DNA of 64,000 nt, taken from positions 1 to 64,000 of the forward strand of contig WRCN01000004.1 of the NCBI GenBank assembly GCA_009783885.1, given 5' to 3'. Positions within the stretch are counted from its first letter, which is position 1; every line of letters starts with the position of its first letter. The notes under the pieces are model-generated. The model did no database searches and had not been told where the DNA came from. It saw nothing but the letters and a program-made list of their open reading frames with translations. This document shows, in pieces, positions 1 through 9,226 of this stretch. This DNA is from Bacteroidales bacterium (lineage in GTDB: Bacteria; Bacteroidota; Bacteroidia; Bacteroidales; P3). The translations under genes and the position numbers were made by a program.

Positions 1-1
1 C

Positions 2-757
2 TTCACAGAAAATATTTTTAACGAGCTGTACAATGATGAACATTTGTTGCAGTTGCTGGATAGCATTGCGGCTCTGATTGCAAACGGTGGAGATGTGCAT
101 AATTTCATCCAAGAAATTGTTAATCAAATTTCTCAGGATACTTATATTACTCAACTGGGTGATTCTATTGTGAACTACATCACTAACAACTTCCCTGAAG
201 AGCTTGGCCAAACTATTTTGAACTACATCACCAACAATGTAACTCAAGAATTGACCGACAGCATTATGGCTAATGTGGTAGTAGAAGGCGACAACGGTAT
301 TATAGTAGAAGGTAGCGGCACAAGCAACATTACAGTGAAATTGCCCGAAGGAGGCAAAGACGGACAACTTTTGGTTTGGAACCACACCTTGCAAACTTGG
401 GCTCCTACTGATCCACTTCCAACAACTAAACAAGTTACAATTCCTGTTGCAAACGGAACGTTCAATACCGAAAATTTGATTTTCTACGGTAGCACTGCGG
501 CCACAACTAATCCTTTGCAAGTTATATCTATTGAGCCTATTTTTGCAAACCCTACCTTGCGTCGCAACTTTTTGCGCGTAAACGCAGAATTCCAAGTGGA
601 AGACAGGGTTATCGAATGGTCAGTTAGCATCGAAAACCGCAACTTTAATCCTATCAACGAATTTACGCTGGTAAGCATTATTATCACTTATATTTGCGGA
701 GATACAACACCTTTGACAAGCGATACGCAAGGTTATAGCATCTTAGTCGGATATTAA
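2..757 (+). CDS. Surface or adhesin-like hypothetical protein, 5' end outside the window
   Basis: The reading frame is open from base 2, so the gene is cut by the window edge and its true start is not visible. The first 70 visible codons hold near-repeats of a helical unit (QTILNYITNN-like, seen at least twice), followed by a Gly/Asn-rich stretch with the phrase DGQLLVWN and a beta-rich C-terminal domain of about 110 residues. This build is common in long Bacteroidota surface proteins of unknown function. No sorting domain or enzyme motif is visible in this part. It precedes a T9SS cargo gene and an OmpA-like gene on the same strand, which fits a cell-surface role, but I assign no function. 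Confidence 0.7.
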   Translation, partial: FTENIFNELYNDEHLLQLLDSIAALIANGGDVHNFIQEIVNQISQDTYITQLGDSIVNYITNNFPEELGQTILNYITNNVTQELTDSIMANVVVEGDNGIIVEGSGTSNITVKLPEGGKDGQLLVWNHTLQTWAPTDPLPTTKQVTIPVANGTFNTENLIFYGSTAATTNPLQVISIEPIFANPTLRRNFLRVNAEFQVEDRVIEWSVSIENRNFNPINEFTLVSIIITYICGDTTPLTSDTQGYSILVGY

Positions 758-774
758 TCCGTACAAGAACGAAC

Positions 775-819
775 TAACAGGGTGTTGTCGTACGGCAAAC
801 CTGCAACAGCACCCTGTTA
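775..819 (+). terminator. Intergenic hairpin after the first gene
   Basis: A 10-bp perfect stem (taacagggtg at 775-784 pairs with caccctgtta at 810-819) lies 18 bases after the stop codon. No T-run follows, so it may be a weak terminator or an RNA-processing hairpin rather than a strong intrinsic terminator. Confidence 0.45.
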
Positions 820-901
820 AATTGAACAAATGCGTAATATAAAAGCAATGAAAACTGCAAATTACAAACTTGTAAAAACACATTATAAACTGGTAAAAAC
901 T

Positions 902-1957
902 ATGAAGTATATAAAGTATATTATTATCACACTACTACTGACAATTCTTATCAGTATCGGAGATACTTTTGCGCAAATGCCAGGTTACTTGTCCGGAAGA
1001 ATGACTATTGGCGAAAATTCCACTTTGATCAACGGTAACCTGACTATTGGTAGCTCGAGTGAGTTGTTTTTAGGGTCTAATCAGCCTCTTTTGCAGCAAA
1101 GAAATACGCTATATAAAATTGGAAATTACAAAGGCATAGCCGGAGCGAGAATCTACATTTCGGTTGCAGATAACAGCAACGAGCATGGTACACGTGGGCA
1201 TTTCAATATCGTTGGAACAGCAAACGGAAGCACAGAAATCATACTTGACATATTCAACAACTGGGACGGATCGCGTATAGACCTTGCAAGAGCGCACAAC
1301 GCCGGAAGCAATAGCGTTGCATTCACCATGCAGGAAGGCATTTACAACGGACGAGAGGCTTATTTGGAAACTCGTATAGAAGGTAATGATCGGGTATGGT
1401 TTCTTGCAGAAAGAATAACAGAAGAGGAGTGCCTCCCGTCGTTGATTGTACAAAAAAGAAATAATACACTCGTGGTTGATAACAATCCTATGAGTAATGG
1501 AGGTTTCAACTTCGTCTATTACAAGTGGTACCGAAATGATGAACTGATTCACGAAGGTTCGTATGGTAGTGGTTTGGGCGGATTTTACAACACAGGGACA
1601 AATAGCCTAAACCCTTACGACACGTACCATGTTCTTGTAATTGACCAATACGGCAATGAGCATCGCAGCTGTCCATACAATCCAACAATTTTCGTTCCTC
1701 AAACGAAAATAATTGCTTACCCAAATCCAACTACCACAAGTCAATCGTTAGTAATGGTTGACGTACAAACCAACGATACTGAACTCCTTGACAAAGGCAC
1801 GATAATTGTGTACAATCTCATGGGGCAACGCATCAAAGAAGTGCGCACCAACGGGCATCGCGTTACACCAATACAGTTGCCACAAACAGCAGGAACGTAC
1901 CTGTTTCGTTTCGTTTCGGGCGATGTTCAAGAAGTAATAAAAATTATAGTGTACTAA
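902..1957 (+). CDS. Secreted protein with T9SS type A C-terminal sorting domain
   Basis: An in-frame ATG exists at 830, but the ATG at 902 starts directly at a classical signal peptide (MKYIKYIIITLLLTILIS, ending near TFAQ), so I prefer 902 (351 residues). The last 80 residues form a type IX secretion sorting domain: YPNPTT, then a short strand with VYNLMGQRIKEV, a QLPQTAGTYLFRF segment and a terminal KIIVY. Proteins of this family cross the outer membrane through the T9SS and are attached or released. The central part is beta-rich with no recognised enzyme motif. It lies 15 bases before the OmpA-like gene and may share its transcript. Confidence 0.8.
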   Translation: MKYIKYIIITLLLTILISIGDTFAQMPGYLSGRMTIGENSTLINGNLTIGSSSELFLGSNQPLLQQRNTLYKIGNYKGIAGARIYISVADNSNEHGTRGHFNIVGTANGSTEIILDIFNNWDGSRIDLARAHNAGSNSVAFTMQEGIYNGREAYLETRIEGNDRVWFLAERITEEECLPSLIVQKRNNTLVVDNNPMSNGGFNFVYYKWYRNDELIHEGSYGSGLGGFYNTGTNSLNPYDTYHVLVIDQYGNEHRSCPYNPTIFVPQTKIIAYPNPTTTSQSLVMVDVQTNDTELLDKGTIIVYNLMGQRIKEVRTNGHRVTPIQLPQTAGTYLFRFVSGDVQEVIKIIVY

Positions 1958-1972
1958 AAAATAAGGAAAAAA

Positions 1973-3655
1973 ATGATGAAAATTCAATCAACTAAAATAT
2001 GGTCAATTTCAAGGAAATTACTATTCGCATCTATTTTTTCTTTGCTATTAGCCAATGTGCAAGCACAAACAACAGAACCCGTAGAAATAGGGATAGAAGC
2101 ACAAGCAGGAGATACTGTCAAAAAAACGGATACTATAAATAAAGCCGAAGTAGAAGTCGAGGAAACGCAAATATTCTGCCGTCACGAATTTTCGATTTGG
2201 ACTGCAGGGGGAATGTCTGCACTCAATTATAAACCAAGTTTTGGAGAGCGCGATCTAAAAGCAGGTGGCACATTTGGAATAGGCTACACGTACTACTTTC
2301 ATCCAAAATGGGGCATCCATGCCGGTTTAGAAGCAGCTGTTTACAACACAACGTTTCGATTCGGAAAACTCAAAGATGTTCATTACGCTCGAAACGGTTT
2401 TGATGATCTCACTCCGGGTTGGACAGGCGATGACGAAATAATTGATTACCATACGGAAATATCAAACTACACCGAAAGACAACAGTTGTATAGCCTAAAC
2501 ATTCCATTGATGCTGCAATTCCAAACGCCAATAGCGAACGGAAAACATCAGTTTTTCGCATCGGCAGGTGCAAAACTCGGCATTCCAATCCAAAACACCT
2601 ACAAAGTAAGTAATGCAACGCTTTATACATGGTATTACGATCACAAACACAACGTAGAAATACGTCCCGATCCCACAGATTACGGTATACCATCCCTTGA
2701 GGCTTTAGGTTGTTTTTATAATCTTCCTTACTCTACCAGAAAGAAAGCAAACGATTTCAGATTAGCCGGCATGGCAAGTGTTGAAACAGGCGTGAAGTTT
2801 CACTTGAATCCGAAACTTTCGCTCTATGTAGGTGCATATTTTGACTATGGTTTCAATAACGTTAGTAAACATAGCGGCAAACAATTTTTTGACTTTGATC
2901 CGGAATATGTTCAAATGCACTCAAACAGTGTTTTGTCGTCGCAGTACTCCAATAATGGCAGACCTCTAACGAATTTCACCGATAAGGTTGCGCCGATAGC
3001 ATTTGGACTAAAAGTTCGTATGGGTATCAATGTGTGTCACATTCCAAGAGTTAGAAAAGCTAAGAAAGCACAGGTCATAAACGTTACAGTCACATGTAAC
3101 TGCACCCACCAATGCAACTGCAACTCAAAGAGATCGGGCAAAGGTCACGAGACACGCCGCCACCGCAGGGCCGAAGCCGATGCTGCAAACTTAAACTATT
3201 TTATCGAAAATACGGCAAACAACCAAGTTCCGCAACGCGAACCGTACACGAAGTTAGAGCTTGAGGAATTCGAACGTGCAAGAAAAGAATATGGCGAATT
3301 GGAAGATATGTTGGTATTGCAGCTTGAGGGTTATGAAGTAAACCAAAGCAGACTCACTCCAAGAATGCTATCTGCATTAGACACAAAAATAGAGCAACTG
3401 CAAAAATACAACAACTCAAAATACATCATCATTTGCGAAGGACACTCCTGCGATATAGGCACGGCAAATTACAACATGTCGTTAGGACGCCGTCGTGCAG
3501 AAGTTGTGCGAAATCGCTTAATCCAAAAAGGTTTCGATCCTCGCAATGTAAAAGTGGCTTCGAAAGGTCAAACCATGCCCATAGTTGAAAATTCAGACGA
3601 GGCGCATCGCAAAATCAATCGCAGAGTTGTGATTTTGATTAAGCTGGCCGAATAA
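1973..3655 (+). CDS. OmpA-family outer-membrane protein with beta-barrel and peptidoglycan-binding domain
   Basis: The product has 560 residues: a signal peptide (about 1-32, ending NVQAQ), a porin-like barrel domain (about 65-365) and a C-terminal OmpA domain (about 450-560). The OmpA part shows IIICEGHSCDIG, then LGRRRAEVVRNRL and KINRRVVI, the usual peptidoglycan-binding signature. Such proteins tether the outer membrane to the wall. Between barrel and OmpA domain is an unusual Cys-rich then basic linker (VTCNCTHQCNCNSKR) that could bind metal or form disulphides. ATG codons occur at 1973 and 1976; either suits the signal peptide. A strong terminator follows at 3779-3815. Confidence 0.85.
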   Translation: MMKIQSTKIWSISRKLLFASIFSLLLANVQAQTTEPVEIGIEAQAGDTVKKTDTINKAEVEVEETQIFCRHEFSIWTAGGMSALNYKPSFGERDLKAGGTFGIGYTYYFHPKWGIHAGLEAAVYNTTFRFGKLKDVHYARNGFDDLTPGWTGDDEIIDYHTEISNYTERQQLYSLNIPLMLQFQTPIANGKHQFFASAGAKLGIPIQNTYKVSNATLYTWYYDHKHNVEIRPDPTDYGIPSLEALGCFYNLPYSTRKKANDFRLAGMASVETGVKFHLNPKLSLYVGAYFDYGFNNVSKHSGKQFFDFDPEYVQMHSNSVLSSQYSNNGRPLTNFTDKVAPIAFGLKVRMGINVCHIPRVRKAKKAQVINVTVTCNCTHQCNCNSKRSGKGHETRRHRRAEADAANLNYFIENTANNQVPQREPYTKLELEEFERARKEYGELEDMLVLQLEGYEVNQSRLTPRMLSALDTKIEQLQKYNNSKYIIICEGHSCDIGTANYNMSLGRRRAEVVRNRLIQKGFDPRNVKVASKGQTMPIVENSDEAHRKINRRVVILIKLAE

Positions 3656-3778
3656 AACTATATTTGCGTAATAATTCAAAACATTTTATAATTTTGTAAA
3701 ACATCCAAAACTACTATCTATAAAAACAACAATAATAAAATCAATGAAACACACATTGTGAGATAAGCTTTGTTTGCA

Positions 3779-3815
3779 AAAAATAAGGCTCAAGATACCT
3801 TGAGCCTTATTTTTT
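3779..3815 (+). terminator. Strong intrinsic terminator
   Basis: A 14-bp perfect stem (aaataaggctcaag at 3781-3794 with cttgagccttattt at 3799-3812) encloses a 4-base loop and runs into T residues. It ends the OmpA-like transcription unit and separates it from rfbA. Confidence 0.9.
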
Positions 3816-3844
3816 GTTCGTTTGATGATTTTTTCGTATCTTTG
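3813..3844 (+). promoter_or_regulatory. Bacteroidota-type promoter of rfbA
   Basis: TTTG at 3813-3816 is followed after 20 bases by TATCTTTG at 3837-3844, matching the Bacteroidota primary sigma consensus TTTG-N19-21-TAnnTTTG. The rfbA start codon lies 18 bases downstream. Confidence 0.8.
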
Positions 3845-3862
3845 CAGTAAAAATCAACTACC

Positions 3863-4729
3863 ATGAAAGGAATTATCTTAGCCGGTGGTGCCGGAACACG
3901 CCTACATCCACTTACGCTCGCCATGAGTAAACAAATGATGCCGATCTACGACAAACCGATGATCTACTATCCTCTTTCAGTGCTGTTGATGGCTGGTATT
4001 CGCGAAATATTAATCATTTCGACACCACAAGATTTGCCAAATTTTGAACGCCTGTTGGGCGATGGAACTTCGCTTGGTTGTAAGTTTTCTTACGCCGTGC
4101 AAGAAGTGCCGAACGGACTGGCACAAGCTTTCGTAATCGGTGAGAAATTTATAGGAAACGATAAAGTAGCACTCGTTCTGGGTGACAATATCTTTTATGC
4201 AAGTGACCTCGAAAAATTGTTGCAAGAAAACAATAATCCGGATGGCGGCGTGGTATTTGCTTATCACGTGTCCGACCCCGAACGTTATGGTGTGGTTGTG
4301 TTTGACAAAGATTTCAATGCTGTTTCCATCGAAGAAAAACCCAAACAACCTAAATCAAACTATGCTGTTCCGGGTTTGTATTTCTATGATAATTCCGTTG
4401 TCGAAATTGCGAAAAATCTTACACCAAGCGCGAGAGGTGAATACGAAATTACAGACGTGAACAAAAAATATCTCGAAATGAACAAACTCAAAGTTTGTAT
4501 TCTCAGTCGAGGAACGGCTTGGTTAGATACCGGTACGTTTGAATCGCTTTTGCAAGCCAGTCAGTTTGTTGAAGTGATCGAACAACGTCAAGGTTTGAAA
4601 GTTTGTTGTATCGAAGAAATCGCATGGCGACAAAAATTCATCACAGATTCACAATTGGAAGAACTTGCGAAACCTTTGCTGAAAAGCGGATATGGGGAAT
4701 ATTTGCTGAAACTTTTGAAACAAAATTAG
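3863..4729 (+). CDS. rfbA: Glucose-1-phosphate thymidylyltransferase
   Basis: The 288-residue product begins [18 protein letters not shown], the nucleotide-binding signature of sugar-phosphate nucleotidylyltransferases, and continues with [47 protein letters not shown] and [15 protein letters not shown], all characteristic of RfbA/RmlA. It joins dTTP and glucose-1-phosphate to dTDP-glucose in the cytoplasm, the first step towards dTDP-L-rhamnose for surface glycans. Length equals the family norm. The other rhamnose genes are not adjacent; the gene has its own promoter and stands alone here. Confidence 0.95.
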   Translation: MKGIILAGGAGTRLHPLTLAMSKQMMPIYDKPMIYYPLSVLLMAGIREILIISTPQDLPNFERLLGDGTSLGCKFSYAVQEVPNGLAQAFVIGEKFIGNDKVALVLGDNIFYASDLEKLLQENNNPDGGVVFAYHVSDPERYGVVVFDKDFNAVSIEEKPKQPKSNYAVPGLYFYDNSVVEIAKNLTPSARGEYEITDVNKKYLEMNKLKVCILSRGTAWLDTGTFESLLQASQFVEVIEQRQGLKVCCIEEIAWRQKFITDSQLEELAKPLLKSGYGEYLLKLLKQN

Positions 4730-4733
4730 TATT

Positions 4734-4760
4734 GTAAGGGCGGGGTAAACCCGCCCCTAC
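4734..4760. repeat. GTAGGGGCG-type palindromic intergenic repeat
   Basis: A near-perfect palindrome between rfbA and the next gene: gtaagggcgggg faces cccgcccctac across a short taaa loop. The same arms recur at 6650-6711, and a relative with different inner bases is at 18356-18377, marking a dispersed hairpin family of the chromosome. Confidence 0.75.
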
Positions 4761-4790
4761 GGGAACTCATAAATTATTAAGAATTTGCAT

Positions 4791-6641
4791 ATGAAAAAGA
4801 TTTTCACATGGATTATACTTGCAGTCCTATCAGGCATAACATCACAATTTGCCAACGCACAAACAACGCCAAGTGGCATCCCGATAGCAGAATTGGAGCA
4901 ATTTGTTAATGATTTTGCACAAGAAAAAATAGGTGTGAACACAATAGGAGCTCAAGTTGCTATTGTAAAAGACGGGCAATTAATTGTAAACAGTGTTTTT
5001 GGCTATGCCATACAAGGCGAGCGAAAAGCCACAATAGACGATGTTTTTGAGTGGGGTTCTGCAACAAAATTATTAATCTGGGTGAGTGTTTCTCAACTTT
5101 TAGAACAGGGTTTGATCGACTTAAACACCGATATCCGCGACTATCTTCCGTCCAATTTTTTCAGAAGGATACGCTTTGACGCTCCGATTACCATGTTGCA
5201 TCTCATGAATCACAACGCAGGTTGGGAAGACCGATTTGTAAATTTATTTCTCACAAATCCAAATCGTATTACAAATTTGGAAGACGCCATACGTGCTTGG
5301 GAACCCAAACAGATTTACGCACCGGGCACTATTACGGCTTATTCCAATTATGGAACGGCTATAGCAGGTCTAATCGTAGAGCGTATAAGCGGAATACCAT
5401 TTCATCAATATGTAATGGAACATATCTTTATGCCACTTGGAATGTTTAATACAAGCATACATCCAACCCAACAAGATAATCCTTCTGTAGCAGAAAAACG
5501 AGAAAAAATTAAAGGCTATGTAGGAAGCAACGGCAATTTTTCTGTAATGCCAACAGAACGAATTTTTATTCCCCTGTATCCTGCCGGTAGCGTTATCGGA
5601 ACTTCACGAGATGCAATTAAATTTTTAAATGCGCTGATGCCGGCAGAAGGAGAAACAAGTCCTTTATTTAATAGCAACAGCACTTTAAATCAAATGCTCA
5701 CGCCAAGTTTCAGATTAAAAGAAAATTTTCCGGGATTTGCACATGGTTTTATAGAAAATTTTTATAGTATAAAAACTGTAGGACATGGCGGAAACACAGC
5801 CGCATTTTCTGCACTTTTTACGTTCTGTCCGGACGAACGCCTCGGCGTGGTCATTATGGCCAATCAAGCACAAGAATCTGCAATGTGCTACATGCTAACG
5901 ATGAAGATATTCGGAAGATACGAGGGAACAGGACCAACAGAGGGATTTATTGACGCAAACACGTTGACAGGAATGTATTATTGGGCAAGACGACCGGTTA
6001 CAGGATTTGCAAGCCTTTTCAATTCATTAATGATTTTTCCGATTAGAGCAACAGATGAAAACACACTTAATTTGATGGGTTCCACACTCACACAGGTTAG
6101 TCCCGGTGTATTCAGAAACGACGGCGGTTTTGCTTTGTTGGATATCATCAATTTAGTGGGTTTTGAAGTTGTGGACGGAGACGTACAACGCCTATCTGTT
6201 GTAGTGTTTGATTTATTACCGGCAAGCACCTGGAGACCCATAATTATATTTGGAAGTGCACTATGTTTTGGATTCGTTGTTCTGTTTTCGGTTGTCGCTT
6301 TTTTTATTACGATAGTTGGATTTATCAAACGTAAAGTAAAGAAACGCCAGTGGAGTCTGATAAAAAAGATAAATGCAACCATGAGCCTCTCGTTATTTTT
6401 GATAGTGCTAAACAACGTCATCTTGCTTGCAAGAGGGTTTAGTTTTGCAGCATATTCAACACTTATGGTACATTTTGTGCTAAACATTATTTACATGATA
6501 GTTGTTCCTGTTGGTATAGTTTTCATGATCAAGAATTTTAAGATTGAACGATCTAAAGGGGGCAAAGTGCTTGATGTTATGGTAATCGCATTTTCATTGA
6601 TTTTTGCAGTGATATTGCTTGGGTGGGAGTTTTGGAGGTAA
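4791..6641 (+). CDS. Beta-lactamase-fold serine hydrolase with C-terminal membrane segments
   Basis: I start at the ATG at 4791, which gives a signal peptide (MKKIFTWIILAVLSG, ending ANAQ); 616 residues. The N-terminal 370 residues are a class C beta-lactamase/penicillin-binding fold: the SxxK motif is SATK in WGSATKLLIW, the YxN motif is YSN in AYSNYGTA, and the third motif is HGG in VGHGGNTAAF. Such proteins are periplasmic esterases or D-alanyl-peptide hydrolases rather than true beta-lactamases in most cases. About 130 C-terminal residues carry several hydrophobic segments that anchor it in the inner membrane. The substrate cannot be predicted. Intergenic hairpin repeats flank it on both sides. 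Confidence 0.85.
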   Translation: MKKIFTWIILAVLSGITSQFANAQTTPSGIPIAELEQFVNDFAQEKIGVNTIGAQVAIVKDGQLIVNSVFGYAIQGERKATIDDVFEWGSATKLLIWVSVSQLLEQGLIDLNTDIRDYLPSNFFRRIRFDAPITMLHLMNHNAGWEDRFVNLFLTNPNRITNLEDAIRAWEPKQIYAPGTITAYSNYGTAIAGLIVERISGIPFHQYVMEHIFMPLGMFNTSIHPTQQDNPSVAEKREKIKGYVGSNGNFSVMPTERIFIPLYPAGSVIGTSRDAIKFLNALMPAEGETSPLFNSNSTLNQMLTPSFRLKENFPGFAHGFIENFYSIKTVGHGGNTAAFSALFTFCPDERLGVVIMANQAQESAMCYMLTMKIFGRYEGTGPTEGFIDANTLTGMYYWARRPVTGFASLFNSLMIFPIRATDENTLNLMGSTLTQVSPGVFRNDGGFALLDIINLVGFEVVDGDVQRLSVVVFDLLPASTWRPIIIFGSALCFGFVVLFSVVAFFITIVGFIKRKVKKRQWSLIKKINATMSLSLFLIVLNNVILLARGFSFAAYSTLMVHFVLNIIYMIVVPVGIVFMIKNFKIERSKGGKVLDVMVIAFSLIFAVILLGWEFWR

Positions 6642-6649
6642 GAAATATT

Positions 6650-6711
6650 GTAAGGGCGGGTTTGAACCGAAGCACGAAGTGCGAGCTCGACAAAGTCAAA
6701 CCCGCCCCTAC
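6650..6711. repeat. GTAGGGGCG-type inverted repeat with spacer
   Basis: Arms gtaagggcgggttt (6650-6663) and aaacccgcccctac (6698-6711) match the palindrome at 4734-4760 but enclose a 34-base spacer that itself has a small hairpin (gcacgaagtgc). Confidence 0.75.
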
Positions 6712-6734
6712 GGGGACAAATAACAAAAACAACT

Positions 6735-7706
6735 ATGAATAGTACGCATTTTTTAGAAAAAATTCAACACATTATTGAAACGGAAATCGTTTCAAAACAG
6801 CCGAATTTACTGTATGATCCGATCGTTTACAGTTTATCGCAAGGCGGTAAACGAATTCGCCCGTTGCTCACGCTAATGAGTTGTGAAATGTTTGGCGGTG
6901 ATGTTGAAAAGGCTTTGTATCCTGCTGTTGGTGTGGAAATTTTTCATAATTTCACCTTGCTTCACGATGATATTATGGACAAAGCGCCTATTCGTCGAGG
7001 GCAACCTACGGTTTACAAAAGGTGGAACGAAAATGTGGCGATTCTCTCCGGAGATGCGATGTTTGCGGTGGCTTACGATTTTTTAACACGAACTGACTCG
7101 CGCTATGTCCAGCGGATTATTCAAGCGTTTAATCGTGTGGCCATCGGCGTTTGTGAAGGTCAACAATACGATATGGATTTTGAAACACAGGCCAATGTTA
7201 CTATTCCAGAATACTTGGAAATGATTCGGCTGAAAACATCTGTTTTGTTGGGTGGTGCATTGGAAATCGGCGGAATTATTGGCCATGCAAGCGATTCGGA
7301 TTTGAAACACTTGTATGCATTTGGCGAAAACATAGGGCTTGCATTTCAACTGCAAGACGATTGGTTAGACGTATATAGCGATGTAGAAAAATTCGGCAAA
7401 GTCCACGGCGGCGATATCGCTGTAAACAAAAAAACATTTTTGTATTTAAAAGCTATAGAATTGGCGAATGACGAGCAATCCAAACGATTGAAACATTATT
7501 TTTCGTCAACCGATTTTGACGCTAATGAAAAATTTAAGGCTGTTTTATCTATTTACAACGAACTCAACATTAGCGAACAGACTAAGTCTGAAATGCAGAA
7601 ATACCAAGATATTGCAATGGATGCGTTATCGAAAATTTCTGTACCTCCCCTGTTTAAAGAACCGTTAAAAGGTTTGGCGGAAATTTTGCTAATGCGGGAG
7701 ACTTAA
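6735..7706 (+). CDS. Polyprenyl (isoprenyl) diphosphate synthase
   Basis: The 323-residue protein has both aspartate-rich motifs of trans-prenyltransferases: LLHDDIMD near residue 80 and FQLQDDWLD near 210, plus GGKRIRPLL for diphosphate binding. It condenses isopentenyl diphosphate with an allylic diphosphate in the cytoplasm. The first motif is DDxxD without the two-residue insertion of bacterial IspA, and a Phe lies five residues before it; in this family an aromatic there usually shortens the product, so C15-C20 is more likely than a long quinone side chain (inference). Start at ATG 6735. Confidence 0.9.
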   Translation: MNSTHFLEKIQHIIETEIVSKQPNLLYDPIVYSLSQGGKRIRPLLTLMSCEMFGGDVEKALYPAVGVEIFHNFTLLHDDIMDKAPIRRGQPTVYKRWNENVAILSGDAMFAVAYDFLTRTDSRYVQRIIQAFNRVAIGVCEGQQYDMDFETQANVTIPEYLEMIRLKTSVLLGGALEIGGIIGHASDSDLKHLYAFGENIGLAFQLQDDWLDVYSDVEKFGKVHGGDIAVNKKTFLYLKAIELANDEQSKRLKHYFSSTDFDANEKFKAVLSIYNELNISEQTKSEMQKYQDIAMDALSKISVPPLFKEPLKGLAEILLMRET

Positions 7707-7723
7707 GATTATTCAAACGTGCA

Positions 7724-7921
7724 GCAAGGAGATTGGCTTCGCCGAGCCCTTCGGAGTTCCTCGACTTCGCACACTACGGGTGCTACGCTCGGAATGACGG
7801 GTGCGCCATGGAGTGGAAAGGAAAAAAGGGAGCGGCTTTGCCGCTCCCTTTTTTCCTCCTGCTTTTATAAAAACCGCCGTCATGTCGAGTGAAGCGAAGC
7901 GGAGTCGAGACATCTCCTTGC
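7724..7921. repeat. Composite intergenic repeat with inverted ends
   Basis: The ends are an 11-bp inverted repeat (agcaaggagat and atctccttgct). Inside are GC-rich phrases such as ctcgacttcgc, gctcggaatgacg and gtcgagtgaagcgaagcgg, which resemble dispersed 'gtcatgtcgag...gagtcgagac' repeats I recall from Bacteroidota genomes. It occupies the whole gap between two convergent genes and holds the terminator at 7820-7856. No coding content is apparent. Confidence 0.55.
7820..7856. terminator. Bidirectional intrinsic terminator
   Basis: A 16-bp perfect stem (7820-7835 with 7841-7856) has an A-run on its left and a T-run on its right, so it can stop transcription from the prenyl synthase (+) and from the flavodiiron gene (-). 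Confidence 0.9.
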
Positions 7922-7929
7922 TATGGAAG

Positions 7930-9138
7930 TCATAGAATTGATTTCAAAAAATGTTCCCCAAATTTCTTTCCAAATTCAGACGCCAAATTCTGCACCTCGC
8001 CAAGCGGACGAAATTTAAAGATAAATTTTTCATCATATAGATTGAATTTCAAAGCCGCTAAATTGGCTTCAATGATTTGTGGAGCCTCTCCACTCCAGCC
8101 ATACGAACCGAATGTTCCGGCTAATTTGCCTCTATCTCGAAGTGGTGTCATCACTGCAAAGCATTGGTAAATCTGTAAGAGCGTATTTTGATTTAAGGTT
8201 GGCGAACCCAATAAATAAGCATTCGCTTTTTCAATTCGACAAGCCAATTCAGTGATTGGAATAAATTCCAAATCGCACAAATCCACTTCAATGTTTCCCG
8301 CTGCTTTCAAGCCTTCGGTGATTTTTTCAGCCGCTTCTTTGGTGTAACCATAAGCGGAAACATAACCAACAAACACGCGATTTTTTTGTGGTATGTCGTT
8401 CAAAAATTCTTGCGATAGTTTTTCACTTAAATCTACGTAGTACTTCCAATTTTTTCGAAGAATAGGCCCATGCCCTGGGCAAATGGTTTGAATATCCAAC
8501 GGACGAATTTTTTCAATAGCCTTCAAAAAGGACTTGCTAAACGGCCGCAGAATATGTTGGAAATAATAGTGGAAAGCTCCTCCATACTTCTTCGTATCAA
8601 TCAAATCATCGAACATGTTTTCATCACAATAATGCGCTCCAAATGGATCGCAAGAAAACAAAATTTTCTCTTCTTCCAAATACGTGAATATCGAATCCGG
8701 CCAATGCAAATTCGGTGCATTGATGAAATGTAGCATTTTATTACCAAGCGAAACCGTGTCGCCATCTTTCACAATTTGAGAATTGAACTTGCGGCCAATG
8801 ATATTTTCCAAATTCGCAATCGCTACCGCACTTCCCAAAACACAAGCATTTGGAGCTACTTCGAGCAATTTTCCAAGTGCTCCGGAATGGTCGGGTTCGC
8901 TATGGTTGAAAACAATATATGCAATATCCTTAGGATTGACAAGGGTTTTGAGGGTTTCCAAATATTCATCCCAAAATTTCAATTTAGTCGTTTCAACAAC
9001 TGCGATTTTTTCGGCTTGAATCACGTAAGAGTTATACGTAGTACCGAATTTGGTTTCCATGACAATATCGAAATGTCGAATGTCGAAATCCAAAGTGCCT
9101 GCCCAATGAACGGTTGGAGTGATTTGTAAGGTTTTCAT
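7930..9138 (-). CDS. Flavodiiron protein (class A, FprA-type flavoprotein)
   Basis: The 402-residue protein has the two domains of flavodiiron enzymes. The N-terminal metallo-beta-lactamase-like half carries the diiron ligands HSEPDH (about 79-84), then LHWPDS, a CDPFGAHYCDE segment and CPGHGPIL. The C-terminal flavodoxin half (from about residue 255) has VSAYGYTKEAAEKI for FMN binding. These cytoplasmic enzymes reduce O2 to water or NO to N2O, protecting anaerobes. No rubredoxin domain is fused, so it depends on a separate electron donor. It is transcribed from a TATCTTTG promoter divergent from phoH. Confidence 0.9.
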   Translation of the reverse strand: MKTLQITPTVHWAGTLDFDIRHFDIVMETKFGTTYNSYVIQAEKIAVVETTKLKFWDEYLETLKTLVNPKDIAYIVFNHSEPDHSGALGKLLEVAPNACVLGSAVAIANLENIIGRKFNSQIVKDGDTVSLGNKMLHFINAPNLHWPDSIFTYLEEEKILFSCDPFGAHYCDENMFDDLIDTKKYGGAFHYYFQHILRPFSKSFLKAIEKIRPLDIQTICPGHGPILRKNWKYYVDLSEKLSQEFLNDIPQKNRVFVGYVSAYGYTKEAAEKITEGLKAAGNIEVDLCDLEFIPITELACRIEKANAYLLGSPTLNQNTLLQIYQCFAVMTPLRDRGKLAGTFGSYGWSGEAPQIIEANLAALKFNLYDEKFIFKFRPLGEVQNLASEFGKKFGEHFLKSIL

Positions 9139-9152
9139 AGTTTTTTTTTCTG

Positions 9153-9160
9153 CAAAGATA
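9153..9160 (-). promoter_or_regulatory. -7 element for the flavodiiron gene
   Basis: On the minus strand these bases read TATCTTTG, 15 bases before the start codon at 9138. No good -33 element was found. Confidence 0.65.
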
Positions 9161-9204
9161 CAACAAAATATTAATAACTCGACAATTTATTAGCATTTTT
9201 TTCG

Positions 9205-9212
9205 TATCTTTG
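9205..9212 (+). promoter_or_regulatory. -7 element for phoH
   Basis: TATCTTTG lies 14 bases before the phoH ATG, back to back with the flavodiiron promoter. Confidence 0.7.
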
Positions 9213-9226
9213 CTAAAAAATTCTTT

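Noticed and set aside
7889-8170. Plus-strand frame beside the flavodiiron gene
   Set aside because: It is antisense to the conserved C-terminal part of the flavodiiron protein and has no features of its own.
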